DNA of 64,000 bases, taken from contig NZ_JADKPO010000012.1 in assembly GCF_015352445.1 (NCBI RefSeq), forward strand, positions 1-64,000, read 5' to 3'. Each line of letters begins with the position of its first letter. Position 1 is the stretch's first letter. Position numbers and translations under genes: made by a program. The stretch comes from Nocardioides agariphilus (GTDB taxonomy: Bacteria > Actinomycetota > Actinomycetes > Propionibacteriales > Nocardioidaceae). Below are positions 53,193-60,910 of this stretch, piece by piece. The notes under the pieces were generated by a model. That model saw only the letters and a list, made by a program, of their open reading frames with translations, made no database searches and was not told where the DNA came from.

Positions 53193-54188
53193 TCAGGCTG
53201 TCTTGTCGGCACCCACCGCCTCCAGCACCGCGAACGGGGTGCCGGTGTCGAGGACGCGGGTGAGGTGGAGGCCGGCGCGGTCGAAGAGGTCGGCGTAGGC
53301 GGCCTCGGTGCGTTCGCGGCCGCCCAGCTGCACCATCATGTTGAGGTCCATGAAGGCGGCCAGGCGGGCGTGGCCGGGGCGGTCGAGCACCATCTCCACG
53401 ACGAGCACGACGCCGCCGAGGGCGAGGGACTCGCGGCACCTGCTGAGGATCGTCACGCACTCGTCGTCGTCCCAGTCGTGCAGGATCCACTTGAGCAGGT
53501 AGCAGTCGGCCGGCGGCACCCTCTCGAAGAAGGACCCTGCGGTGCCGGTCCATCGGCCGGCGAGGTCGGCAGGCCCGGCGGCAGCCACGACATGCTGCTG
53601 GTCGAGCACCTCGCCGGTGAGGTGAGCGTTGCGTCGCAGGACCGCTGCGACCAGGGTCCCCTGGCCGCCGCCGACGTCGACGACGTGTGAGCGTCCGGCG
53701 AAGTCGTAGGCCGCCGCGACGGCGTCGACGGCCGTCGCGCTGATCGCCGTCATCAGGTCGTCGAAGTTGCGGCTGTGCTCGGGGTGCGCGAGGCGGTGGC
53801 TCCACAGGTCGGTCCCGTGCAGGTCCTCGAACGCGCTGTCGCCCGTCCGCACGCTGTGGGCAAGGTGGCCCCATGCCGACCACACGGCCGGATCGAGGTT
53901 GAGCCGGGCCTGGGGGGCCACCGACCCGGGAGCGTCGGAGAGCAGCGGCCTGCCGAAGTCGGTCAGCCCGTAGTCGCCGTCGACCTCCTCGAGCACCCCG
54001 ATCGTGGCCAGCGCCCGGAACAGCCGGTGCGTCGCATCGGGGTCGGTCGCCGACTCGGCGGCCACATCCTCGGCGGACCGAGGGCCGTCAGCCAGCCCGT
54101 CGATCAGCCCCAGGGCCACCGCCGCGGACACCGCCGCGGTTGCTCGATGTGCGGTCAACAGCCACTGGAGATCCTCGCGATCGCTCAC
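53193..54188 (-). CDS. O-methyltransferase (acetylserotonin/hydroxyindole O-methyltransferase-like)
   Basis: A 331-residue small-molecule O-methyltransferase. The N-terminal dimerisation winged helix spans about 1-90. The Methyltransf_2 core has VVDVGGGQGTLVAAVL, DLAGRWTGTAGSFFERVP and the LLKWILHDWDDDECVTIL signature, in which the His-Asp pair is catalytic in plant and bacterial relatives. GTG 54188 has a GGGAGGAT site and starts 17 bp after trpS, so it shares the trpS transcript and its attenuator. The substrate is unknown; an aromatic or indole-type acceptor would fit the context. Confidence 0.85.
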   Translation of the reverse strand: MSDREDLQWLLTAHRATAAVSAAVALGLIDGLADGPRSAEDVAAESATDPDATHRLFRALATIGVLEEVDGDYGLTDFGRPLLSDAPGSVAPQARLNLDPAVWSAWGHLAHSVRTGDSAFEDLHGTDLWSHRLAHPEHSRNFDDLMTAISATAVDAVAAAYDFAGRSHVVDVGGGQGTLVAAVLRRNAHLTGEVLDQQHVVAAAGPADLAGRWTGTAGSFFERVPPADCYLLKWILHDWDDDECVTILSRCRESLALGGVVLVVEMVLDRPGHARLAAFMDLNMMVQLGGRERTEAAYADLFDRAGLHLTRVLDTGTPFAVLEAVGADKTA

Positions 54189-54205
54189 GTGGCGATCCTC
54201 CCAGG

Positions 54206-55186
54206 TCACAGGCCGATCGCGGCCTCGGCCGCAGCCAGCACGGGCGCGGTGACCTCGCGGCAACGGGCAGAGCCCGCGTCGAAGACTTGCGCTACGTACG
54301 CCGGGTCGCCGGCCAGGTCGGCGTACCTCTTCTGGATCGGCTCGAGCACCGAGACCGCCGCGTCCGTGACGGCGGCCTTGAGGGCGCCGTACGTCGTGAT
54401 GCCCTCGGCCGAGCCGCCGCAGGCAGCCAGCACGTCGAGGAGGTTGGTGACACCGGCCTTGTGGCCGGCCGAGCGTACGGCGTCGGGTCCGGTGTCCGAG
54501 TCGGTCACCGCCCGGGCGACCTTGCGACGCACGACATCGGGCGGGTCGAGCAGCCGGATCACGCCGCCATCCGCGCCGGGTGCTGCGGACTTACTCATCT
54601 TCCGCGCGGGTTCCTGCAGGTCCATCACCCGCGCGCCGGCGGCGGGCGTCACGATCTCGGGGACCGTGAACACCGCGCCGTAGGCGTTGTTGAAGCGCGT
54701 CGCCAGGTCGCGCGTCAGCTCGACGTGCTGGCGCTGGTCGTTGCCGACCGGCACCCGCGTGGGCCGGTAGAGCAGGATGTCGGCCGCCATCAGCACGGGG
54801 TAGGTGTAGAGCGAGACCCGCGTCGAGGGCTGGCCCTTGCCCTTCTCCTTGTACTGGATCATCCGGACCAGCTCGCCGGTGTACGCCGTGCACTCCAGCA
54901 GGTAGGCCAGCTCGCGGTGTGCTGGCACGGCGGACTGCCGGAACAGCACGGCCCGGTCAGGGTCGAGGCCGACCGCGAGGAAGACCGTCATCACCTCGGC
55001 GATCGTGTCGCGCAGTACCCGCGGGTCGTGCGCCGTGGTCATCGCGTGCAGGTCCGAGACGCCGTAGAAGCAGTCAGCCCTGTCGATGGCAGGGTCCTGC
55101 GAGGCGACCATCCCGCGGAACGCGCCGAGGTAGTTGCCGAGGGTCAGCCGACCCGACGGGGTGACGAGAGAGAGGTTGCGGTTCAT
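54206..55186 (-). CDS. trpS: Tryptophanyl-tRNA synthetase
   Basis: Class Ic synthetase of 326 residues charging tRNA-Trp. The HIGH-like motif is TLGNYLGA at 15-22, KMSKS is at 196-200, and VPVGNDQRQHVELTRDLA is the TrpRS signature. ATG 55186 starts the conserved core and has an AAGGAG site; the frame upstream is repeat-derived. A leader peptide with two Trp codons and a terminator hairpin lie upstream, so charged tRNA-Trp level should control it. Confidence 0.96.
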   Translation of the reverse strand: MNRNLSLVTPSGRLTLGNYLGAFRGMVASQDPAIDRADCFYGVSDLHAMTTAHDPRVLRDTIAEVMTVFLAVGLDPDRAVLFRQSAVPAHRELAYLLECTAYTGELVRMIQYKEKGKGQPSTRVSLYTYPVLMAADILLYRPTRVPVGNDQRQHVELTRDLATRFNNAYGAVFTVPEIVTPAAGARVMDLQEPARKMSKSAAPGADGGVIRLLDPPDVVRRKVARAVTDSDTGPDAVRSAGHKAGVTNLLDVLAACGGSAEGITTYGALKAAVTDAAVSVLEPIQKRYADLAGDPAYVAQVFDAGSARCREVTAPVLAAAEAAIGL

Positions 55187-55240
55187 CGGTGCTCCTTGTC
55201 GTGTGGAGCCTCCGGGGGTCTCGCTCGACCAGCGGCAGAT

Positions 55241-55260
55241 GGTCTCGACAAGCTCGACCA
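55241..55260. repeat. Short REP-like motif in the trpS leader
   Basis: GGTCTCGACAAGCTCGACCA at 55241-55260 is a shorter relative of the 1-526 hairpin family (ends GGTCTCGA and CGACCA), placed between the attenuator and the trpS ribosome site. Its translation accounts for the odd N-terminal extension of the trpS frame. Confidence 0.7.
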
Positions 55261-55266
55261 ACGACA

Positions 55267-55334
55267 ACGGCCGCCCGGAGGCGGCCGTGGGTTGAGGTGT
55301 GCGTCAACGATGGGTCCGCCTAGGAGGCGGACCA
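55267..55334 (-). promoter_or_regulatory. Tryptophan-codon attenuator of trpS
   Basis: Read on the minus strand, a pause hairpin (55313-55333, 9-bp stem) covers the Trp-Trp codons and stop of the leader peptide. A terminator hairpin (55267-55288, stem ACGGCCGCC / GGCGGCCGT, 4-nt loop) follows and is trailed by TTGTCGTTGG. The 3' half of the first (AGGCGGACC) can instead pair with the 5' half of the second (GGCCGCCT), a classic antiterminator. Ribosome stalling at Trp codons should free trpS transcription. Confidence 0.75.
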
Positions 55335-55367
55335 CCAGGTGACCGAAGCGGTGATCGGGAGAGCCAT
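55320..55367 (-). CDS. trpS leader peptide with tandem Trp codons
   Basis: A 15-codon frame encodes MALPITASVTWWSAS, with adjacent Trp codons at positions 11 and 12 and a TAG stop in the pause hairpin. A TAGTGT hexamer on the minus strand (55383-55388) is a fitting -10, which would start the transcript about 8-10 nt before this ATG; no ribosome site is seen. Trp is rare, so a tandem pair in a short frame followed by mutually exclusive hairpins is strong evidence for ribosome-mediated attenuation. Confidence 0.75.
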   Translation of the reverse strand: MALPITASVTWWSAS

Positions 55368-55406
55368 GTGACGCACGGCACCACACTAGCCGGTACGTTC
55401 GGCCTC

Positions 55407-56591
55407 ATGGAGTGCGCCGGCCCGGCCTCGGTCGTCTTCGACCCGTCGCTGACCGACTACAGCTTCGGTCCCTCCCACCCGATGTCGCCGATCCGCGTCG
55501 ATCTCACCATCAGGCTGGCCCGCGAGCTCGGGGTGCTCGACCGGCTCCGGATGGTTGCGGCGCCCTTCGCCGACGACGCCCAGATCGCGACCGTGCACGG
55601 CGCGGGGCTCATCGATGCGGTGACGCGCGCGGGCAAGGACCCCGGCTCGATCGAGTACGACGACCACGGCCTGGCCACCGACGACAACCCGGTGTTCGCC
55701 GACATGCACCGGGCTGCGGCCCACGTGGTCGGCGCCAGCCTCGAGGCCTTCCGGCAGGTGCAGTCCGGTGAGAGCCTGCACAGCGCCAACATCGCGGGCG
55801 GCCTCCACCACGCGATGCGCGACCGGTCGAGCGGGTTCTGCATCTACAACGACGTGGCGATCGGCATCCAGTGGCTGCTCGACCAGGGCGCCCAGCGCGT
55901 CGCCTACGTCGACGTCGACGTCCATCACGGTGACGGGGTCGAGGCGATCTTCTACGACGACCCGCGCGTGCTCACGATCTCCTTGCACGAGACCGGGCAG
56001 ATGCTGTTCCCGGGCACGGGGTTCGCGACCGACAGCGGCGGCGTCGGTGCGGAGGGTACGGCGGTCAACGTGGCCCTGCCGCCGGGCACGGCCGACGCGG
56101 GCTGGCTGCGTGCGTTCCACGCGATCGTGCCTCCCGTCGTACGCGCCTTCGCCCCCGAGTTCCTCGTCACCCAGCACGGCTGCGACTCCCACATGGAGGA
56201 CCCGCTCGCCCACCTGATGCTGTCGGTGGACGGTCAGCGGGCGTCGTACCTGGCGCTGCACGAGCTGGCCCACGAGGTGTGTGGTGGCCGGTGGGTGGTG
56301 ACCGGCGGCGGAGGCTACGCCATCGTCGACGTCGTCCCTCGCGCCTGGACGCACCTGCTCGCTGTGGTCGCGGGCGCCCCGCTCGACCCGTCGACCGACA
56401 CCCCTCAGGCCTGGCGCGACTACGTCACGACGGCCCTCGGGCGCAGTGCGCCCTCGCGGATGACCGACGGCCGGACGCCCCACTGGCGCGACTGGTCGCA
56501 GGGCTACGACCCCGACTCCTGGCTGGACCGCACCATCCAGCAGACCCGCGAGGCGGTCTTCGCCCACCACGGCCTGGACCTGCACTACTGA
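55407..56591 (+). CDS. acuC: Histone deacetylase-like acetoin utilisation protein AcuC
   Basis: A 394-residue class I/II deacetylase-family enzyme. DYSFGPSHPMSPIRV is the N-terminal signature; GGLHHAM, DVDVHHGDGVEAIFY with His173-His174 and Asp176, and TISLHETG carry the zinc and charge-relay residues. In Bacillus, AcuC deacetylates acetyl-CoA synthetase, which fits acetate or acetoin metabolism. ATG 55407 avoids overlap with the divergent trpS leader. The last 40 residues match the family's usual end. Confidence 0.93.
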   Translation: MECAGPASVVFDPSLTDYSFGPSHPMSPIRVDLTIRLARELGVLDRLRMVAAPFADDAQIATVHGAGLIDAVTRAGKDPGSIEYDDHGLATDDNPVFADMHRAAAHVVGASLEAFRQVQSGESLHSANIAGGLHHAMRDRSSGFCIYNDVAIGIQWLLDQGAQRVAYVDVDVHHGDGVEAIFYDDPRVLTISLHETGQMLFPGTGFATDSGGVGAEGTAVNVALPPGTADAGWLRAFHAIVPPVVRAFAPEFLVTQHGCDSHMEDPLAHLMLSVDGQRASYLALHELAHEVCGGRWVVTGGGGYAIVDVVPRAWTHLLAVVAGAPLDPSTDTPQAWRDYVTTALGRSAPSRMTDGRTPHWRDWSQGYDPDSWLDRTIQQTREAVFAHHGLDLHY

Positions 56592-56778
56592 ATGACATGG
56601 GTGTAGCCCGAGTAGGACTGGTTTAGACATGGCAAGCCGACACGCCGAGTCTCTTAGGTTTCTCTAATCAAACTCTTCCCCACGAGTCACAGGCGACGCT
56701 ATCTTCACCACAAGCGCGGGACGTGGAGTCATCGGCGGGGAAGCCGATGGAGTCGCCGCAGGAAAGAAACGGTGCGCC
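56592..56778 (+). promoter_or_regulatory. Upstream region of bldC
   Basis: This 187-bp stretch is relatively AT-rich around 56655-56680 and contains TATCTT at 56700-56705 as a possible -10. A 7-bp hairpin (CATCGGC / GCCGATG, 56730-56749) lies in the would-be leader, and AGGAAAG precedes the gene. No gene is seen in it. Confidence 0.35.
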
Positions 56779-56991
56779 ATGACCCCCTCTCCTGACAGTC
56801 GTGGAGACATCTCGGAAGTCAAGTTCCTGACCATCGCCGAGGTCGCCGCCACCATGCGGGTCTCGAAGATGACGGTCTACCGCCTCGTACACGGCGGCGA
56901 CCTGCCGGCCGTGCGGGTGGGGCGCTCGTTCCGGGTCACCGAGGACGACGTCAACGACTACCTGCGCAAGTCCTTCTACAACGCGGGTTGA
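56779..56991 (+). CDS. bldC: BldC-family DNA-binding protein
   Basis: A 70-residue MerR/excisionase-type winged helix. FLTIAEVAATMRVSKMTVYRL is the helix-turn-helix (two parts, FLTIAEVAATM and RVSKMTVYRL) and GDLPAVRVGRSFRVTEDDVNDYL the wing, nearly identical to Streptomyces BldC and to Rv0500A as I recall. In Streptomyces BldC binds direct repeats head-to-tail and delays development. In this window it lies within 5 kb of a BldN-like sigma gene. No effector domain is present. Confidence 0.93.
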   Translation: MTPSPDSRGDISEVKFLTIAEVAATMRVSKMTVYRLVHGGDLPAVRVGRSFRVTEDDVNDYLRKSFYNAG

Positions 56992-57010
56992 ACTGCCTCG
57001 CTCCGCTCGG

Positions 57011-57103
57011 CTGTCCGGCGCGCCATGAGGTTGCTCCTTCCTCCTCGCTGGCTCGCTGGCGCTCGCCTCGCTCGTCGTGCAGGAGCAACCGCGCACCGGA
57101 CAG
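57011..57103. repeat. Imperfect inverted repeat between bldC and the bS22 gene
   Basis: CTGTCCGGCGCG and GGTTGCTCCT at 57011-57038 face AGGAGCAACC and GCGCACCGGACAG at 57081-57103. The enclosed 42 bp are CGCTCGC-rich. It probably ends the bldC transcript. The remaining gap to 57226 has no other clear element apart from an AGGTGAAGG site before the next gene. Confidence 0.6.
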
Positions 57104-57226
57104 GGTAGGTGGGCCGGGTCCCACTCCTGGCCCCAGCGATTAACCCGGCTCAGCGGTGCCCGTTAGGCTGTCGTGGTCCCACGGAGCGACCGCTGGGGCT
57201 CGTTCCAGCAGGTGAAGGGTCAACAC

Positions 57227-57328
57227 GTGGGTTCAGTCATCAAGAAGCGGCGCAAGCGCATGGCCAAGAAGAAGCACCGCAAGCTGCTGAAGAAGACGCG
57301 CGTCCAGCGTCGCAAGCTCGGCAAGTAG
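57227..57328 (+). CDS. Small ribosomal subunit protein bS22 (AURKAIP1/COX24-like)
   Basis: A 33-residue, extremely basic protein: [20 protein letters not shown] then [13 protein letters not shown]. It matches the actinobacterial small protein annotated as AURKAIP1/COX24-domain or bS22, seen bound to mycobacterial 30S subunits near the decoding region. The start is GTG 57227 with AGGTGAAGG 10 bases upstream. Position between bldC and a galE2-like gene repeats the mycobacterial order (Rv0500A, Rv0500B, Rv0501) from memory. Confidence 0.9.
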   Translation: MGSVIKKRRKRMAKKKHRKLLKKTRVQRRKLGK

Positions 57329-57376
57329 GTCCCACCCAGGATCGTTGCCCTCTGTCTAGGGAGTCGAGGGAGCCGC

Positions 57377-58420
57377 ATGGGCAGGGTCGCACTCGTCACC
57401 GGGGTCTCTCGTGACCTCGGGCGGCGGTTCGCGCGCCTGCTCGCGGCCACTGAGGGCATCGACCGGGTGATCGGCGTCGACGTCGTCCCGCCTCGTGGTG
57501 ACATCGGCGCGATGTCGTTCATCCGCGCCGACATCCGTACCCCGGTGATCGCCAAGGTGATCGCCAAGGAGGACGTCGACACGGTCGTCCACATGAGCGT
57601 CATCGCCACCCCCGGCAGTGCCGGCGGGCGGGGCACGATGAAGGAGCTCAACGTCATCGGCACCATGCAGCTTCTCGCTGCGTGCCAGCAGGCGCGGTCG
57701 GTGCAGCACCTGGTCGTGAAGTCCACCTCGACCGTCTACGGCGCGAGCTCGCGAGACCCGGCGATGTTCACCGAGGACATGCAGCCACGCCGCAACCCAC
57801 GATCCGGCTACAGCAAGGATGCTGCCGAGATCGAGGGGTACGTCCGCGGGTTCGCCCGTCGCCGCCCCGACGTGCGCGTGCTGATGCTGCGCCTGGCCAA
57901 CGTGGTCGGCCCCCACGTGGTCAGCCCGATGGCGTCGTACTTCCGGCTGCCCGTGGTGCCGACCGTGCTCGGGTTCGACGCCCGCATGCAGTTCGTGCAC
58001 GAGAGCGACCTCGACCGGGTGCTCACCCACGGAGTCCTCAGCGACGTCGACGGCACCTTCAACATCGCGGGTGACGGCATCTTGATGCTGTCGCAGGCCC
58101 TGCGCCGACTTCAGCGCGCCACGCTTCCGCTGCCCGGCTTCGCGGTCGGCCAGCTCGGCTCCGTGCTCAGGCAGATGCGGCTCGCCGACTTCTCGCCCGA
58201 GCAGCTCAGCTTCTTGACCTTCGGCCGCGGCATCGACACCACGCGGATGCGCACGGAGCTCGGCTTCGAGCCCGACTACACGACTGCCGAGGCGTTCGCC
58301 GACTTCGCCTCGTCGATGCCGAGCAGCTCGCGCATCTCCGAGCGCGCCGTCGCCGGCCTCGCCGACCTGCTGCCCGACTCTGCCCACGAGCCCGACCCGG
58401 CGGGAGCCCCTCGTGGCTGA
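57377..58420 (+). CDS. NAD-dependent epimerase/dehydratase (Rv0501-like)
   Basis: A 347-residue extended-SDR protein. The cofactor motif TGVSRDLG is at 8-15, VVHMSVIATPG at 70-80 and STSTVYG at 116-122. The expected catalytic YxxxK is altered: the Lys147 of GYSKDAAE is preceded at the Tyr position by Ser143, although Tyr145 is near. UDP-glucose epimerase naming (galE2) by position may therefore not reflect activity. It overlaps the next gene by 8 bp. An operon with bS22 upstream and the acyltransferase downstream is likely. Confidence 0.85.
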   Translation: MGRVALVTGVSRDLGRRFARLLAATEGIDRVIGVDVVPPRGDIGAMSFIRADIRTPVIAKVIAKEDVDTVVHMSVIATPGSAGGRGTMKELNVIGTMQLLAACQQARSVQHLVVKSTSTVYGASSRDPAMFTEDMQPRRNPRSGYSKDAAEIEGYVRGFARRRPDVRVLMLRLANVVGPHVVSPMASYFRLPVVPTVLGFDARMQFVHESDLDRVLTHGVLSDVDGTFNIAGDGILMLSQALRRLQRATLPLPGFAVGQLGSVLRQMRLADFSPEQLSFLTFGRGIDTTRMRTELGFEPDYTTAEAFADFASSMPSSSRISERAVAGLADLLPDSAHEPDPAGAPRG

Positions 58421-59582
58421 CGCCGAGATCATCCCGATCGGCACCCGTGGCCGGCCAGGTCGTGGCAGCGGCCAGGCCAGGCCGTCGTCCGCTGCGCGCG
58501 GGCTGGCAGGCAAGCCGGCGGCCACGAAGGCCGCCACGCCACGACGTACGTCGACCACGCGGCGTCCTCATGTCAGCGCTGCTCCTGAGGAGGTCGTCGA
58601 GCAGACCACCACCGAGGCCGTGCCGCCGGCCACGGCTGAGGAGGAGGTGCGGCCGCCGACGACCACCCGCGACCGCGGTCCGCTGGCGGGCATCTCGCCG
58701 GAGGCCTGGTTATCGATGCTGCAGTCCGCGGCCCAGGAGGTCTGGGGCGAGCAGTGGGAGCCGCAGCTGGCCCAGCTGCTGGCGCTGCTGCGCCGCCGGC
58801 TGACCGGCGACTACGAGGTCGACGAGTTCGGCTTCGACCCCGAGATCACCGAGAAGCTCACGCTGGCGCTGCTGCGGCCGATCGCGGAGAAGTGGTTCCG
58901 CGTCGAGGTGCGCGGCGTCGAGAACATCCCCGCCGAGGGTGGCGCGCTGATCGTGTCCAACCACTCCGGCACCGTGCCCGTCGACGCCTTGATGACCATG
59001 GTCGCCGTCCACGACCACACCGGCCGCTTCCTGCGCCTGCTGGGTGCCGACCTGGTCTTCCGGATGCCGTTCGTCGGCGAGATGGCGCGACGAGGGGGCG
59101 CGACCCTGGCGTGCAACGAGGACGCCGAGCGCATGCTGGGCCGCGGCGACCTGGTCGGGGTGTGGCCGGAGGGCTTCAAGGGCATCGGGAAGCCCTTCGC
59201 GCAACGCTACAAGCTGCAGCGCTTCGGCCGCGGCGGGTTCGTCAGCGCCGCGCTGCGCACCGGCGTCCCCATCGTGCCTCTATCCGTGGTCGGCGCCGAG
59301 GAGATCTACCCGCTCGTCGGCAACCTCCCCTCGCTGGCGCGGTTGCTGGGCGTCCCCTACGTCCCGATCACGCCGTTCTTTCCGTGGCTGGGCCCGCTCG
59401 GCATGGTGCCGCTGCCCTCGAAGTGGCTGCTGGAGTTCGGCGAGCCGATCCGCACCGACGAGCTCGACGGAGCAGCCGCCGACGACCCGATGCTGGTCTT
59501 CAACGTCACCGACCAGGTGCGCGAGACGATCCAGCAGACGCTCTACGACCTGCTGGTCAAGCGCGAGTCGGTCTGGCACTGA
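58413..59582 (+). CDS. PlsC-like acyltransferase (Rv0502-like)
   Basis: A 389-residue 1-acyl-glycerol-3-phosphate-type acyltransferase. The block I motif NHSGTVPVD is at 183-191 (NHx4D, with a Ser-Gly change from NHxSxxD), and block III is WPEGFKG at 251-257. An N-terminal ~90 residues are low-complexity Ala/Thr/Pro/Arg, then a helical region. The start is GTG 58413. Likely acylates a phospholipid precursor at the membrane face. It ends 2 bp from the convergent DUF5667 gene. Confidence 0.9.
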   Translation: MADAEIIPIGTRGRPGRGSGQARPSSAARGLAGKPAATKAATPRRTSTTRRPHVSAAPEEVVEQTTTEAVPPATAEEEVRPPTTTRDRGPLAGISPEAWLSMLQSAAQEVWGEQWEPQLAQLLALLRRRLTGDYEVDEFGFDPEITEKLTLALLRPIAEKWFRVEVRGVENIPAEGGALIVSNHSGTVPVDALMTMVAVHDHTGRFLRLLGADLVFRMPFVGEMARRGGATLACNEDAERMLGRGDLVGVWPEGFKGIGKPFAQRYKLQRFGRGGFVSAALRTGVPIVPLSVVGAEEIYPLVGNLPSLARLLGVPYVPITPFFPWLGPLGMVPLPSKWLLEFGEPIRTDELDGAAADDPMLVFNVTDQVRETIQQTLYDLLVKRESVWH

Positions 59583-59584
59583 CC

Positions 59585-60766
59585 TCAGGGCAGGAGGCCG
59601 TCGACGGTGTCGTCAAGGAGGGTGCCGACGCCACCGAGGAGCTGGGTGACGTCGACGGACGGCAGCGGCAACGGCCCGCTGGTCAGGTCGTTGATGATCT
59701 CGGTGACGTCGATCGTCGGAAGCGGCAAGCCTGCGGTCGGGTCGCCCGTGGGCAGTGCGGTCGGCAGCCCGGTCGGCGAGCCCGAAGGCCCAGCGCCAGG
59801 ACCGTCACCGGGACCGGCGCCAGGGCTGGGCTGGTTCACACTGCCGGGCGGCAGCTCGCCGTCCAGTGAGGGCAGCGCGATCGCCGGCAGGCCCGCATCG
59901 GCAAGTCCGAGCCCGGGCAGCGAGCCGCTGCCGAACCCGGTGCCGACGACGGGCAGCTCGGGTGCGAGCTGCTCCACGTCGATGCCCTCGCACGACGGGC
60001 AGGCCAGCTTGGCCTCGTCGTCGATGCGAACCAGTGCGGTGACCGCCTGCACGTACTCGTCCTCGGCGCTCTCGGGGATCTCGCCATCGAGATCGGCGAG
60101 GGACTGCATCGACGCGGCGGTGAAGGTCCGCAGCTCGGTGACCGTCTGGTCGCCGCCCTGGTCGGTCGCGGACCGCAGGAGCAGGTCGGAGGCCTCGATC
60201 GACTGGGCCGTGAAGTCGTCGAGGGTCTCGGCGATCTCGGTCTCCCGACTCTCGGCGCCCATCTCTCCGAGACGCGAGACCTCGTCGAGCCGCGTCGAGG
60301 CGCTGGCCAGCAGGACCGAGCCCTTGGCCTCATCGTCGGTCGTCAGGCCGGCGTGGGCCGACTCGATGCCGCGCTTGAGCGGGTAGAGCACGTCGCCGGG
60401 CAGCGCGGCCTGGGCCACCACCGAGAGAGTCGCCGTCGCGCCGACCAGGGCGAGCCCGCCCATCGCAACCGCGAGCCGGCGCTCGCGCGGGTTGCGGACC
60501 CGGCCGGGGTCGGGGGTGCGCAACCGCAGCCGGTCGGTCTCGGTCGGCTGCTGCGTCAGGACGGTGGCCGCCTCGGCGACGAGCCGGGCACGCAGGTCGG
60601 CCGCGAACTCCGGCCGCACCGGCGGTGCAGGCACGGCTCGCATCGCGCCGACCAGCTCGAGCAGGTCGTCGTAGCGGGTGTCCGCCGCCCCCACCGGCGA
60701 CGAAGTCCCGTCGACGACCGCTGCGAACACCTCGGCGCGACGACGTGTCGCGAACGGGCTCATCAC
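59585..60766 (-). CDS. DUF5667 membrane protein, probable anti-sigma factor (RsbN-like)
   Basis: A 393-residue protein. Residues 1-95 are cytoplasmic, with ATRRRAEVFAAVVDG, and could bind the sigma factor. One membrane helix lies at 98-121. The DUF5667 domain follows at about 120-240 (ALPGDVLYPLKRGIESAHAGL), and residues 280-350 are Gly/Pro/Ser-rich. Streptomyces RsbN, the anti-sigma of BldN, has this layout and lies directly downstream of bldN, as here. A BldN-type promoter sits upstream. The role is inferred from domain order and context. Confidence 0.75.
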   Translation of the reverse strand: MMSPFATRRRAEVFAAVVDGTSSPVGAADTRYDDLLELVGAMRAVPAPPVRPEFAADLRARLVAEAATVLTQQPTETDRLRLRTPDPGRVRNPRERRLAVAMGGLALVGATATLSVVAQAALPGDVLYPLKRGIESAHAGLTTDDEAKGSVLLASASTRLDEVSRLGEMGAESRETEIAETLDDFTAQSIEASDLLLRSATDQGGDQTVTELRTFTAASMQSLADLDGEIPESAEDEYVQAVTALVRIDDEAKLACPSCEGIDVEQLAPELPVVGTGFGSGSLPGLGLADAGLPAIALPSLDGELPPGSVNQPSPGAGPGDGPGAGPSGSPTGLPTALPTGDPTAGLPLPTIDVTEIINDLTSGPLPLPSVDVTQLLGGVGTLLDDTVDGLLP

Positions 60767-60815
60767 AGAAGTCCTGTCAGGTCAGCAGCTCCGGCGCCCC
60801 CGCCGGACACTGACC

Positions 60816-60844
60816 TCAACGAGGCGTCGTACGGCGTGGTTACG
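60816..60844 (-). promoter_or_regulatory. Candidate sigma-BldN promoter
   Basis: On the minus strand CGTAAC (60839-60844) and CGTTGA (60816-60821) are separated by 17 bp and lie about 50 bp upstream of the DUF5667 gene. As I recall, the sigma-BldN consensus is CGTAAC-N16/17-CGTTGA and the rsbN gene is itself a BldN target in Streptomyces. Both hexamers match exactly. Confidence 0.6.
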
Positions 60845-60910
60845 GCGTACTGGCGAGTAGTAGAAGGTGGACTGGTCCAGTCCATCGAAATCAGCATCGA
60901 GGCGGCCATC

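Noticed and set aside
55187-55400. A T-box riboswitch for trpS
   Set aside because: No T-box sequence or specifier loop is seen, while a Trp-Trp leader peptide with competing hairpins is present.
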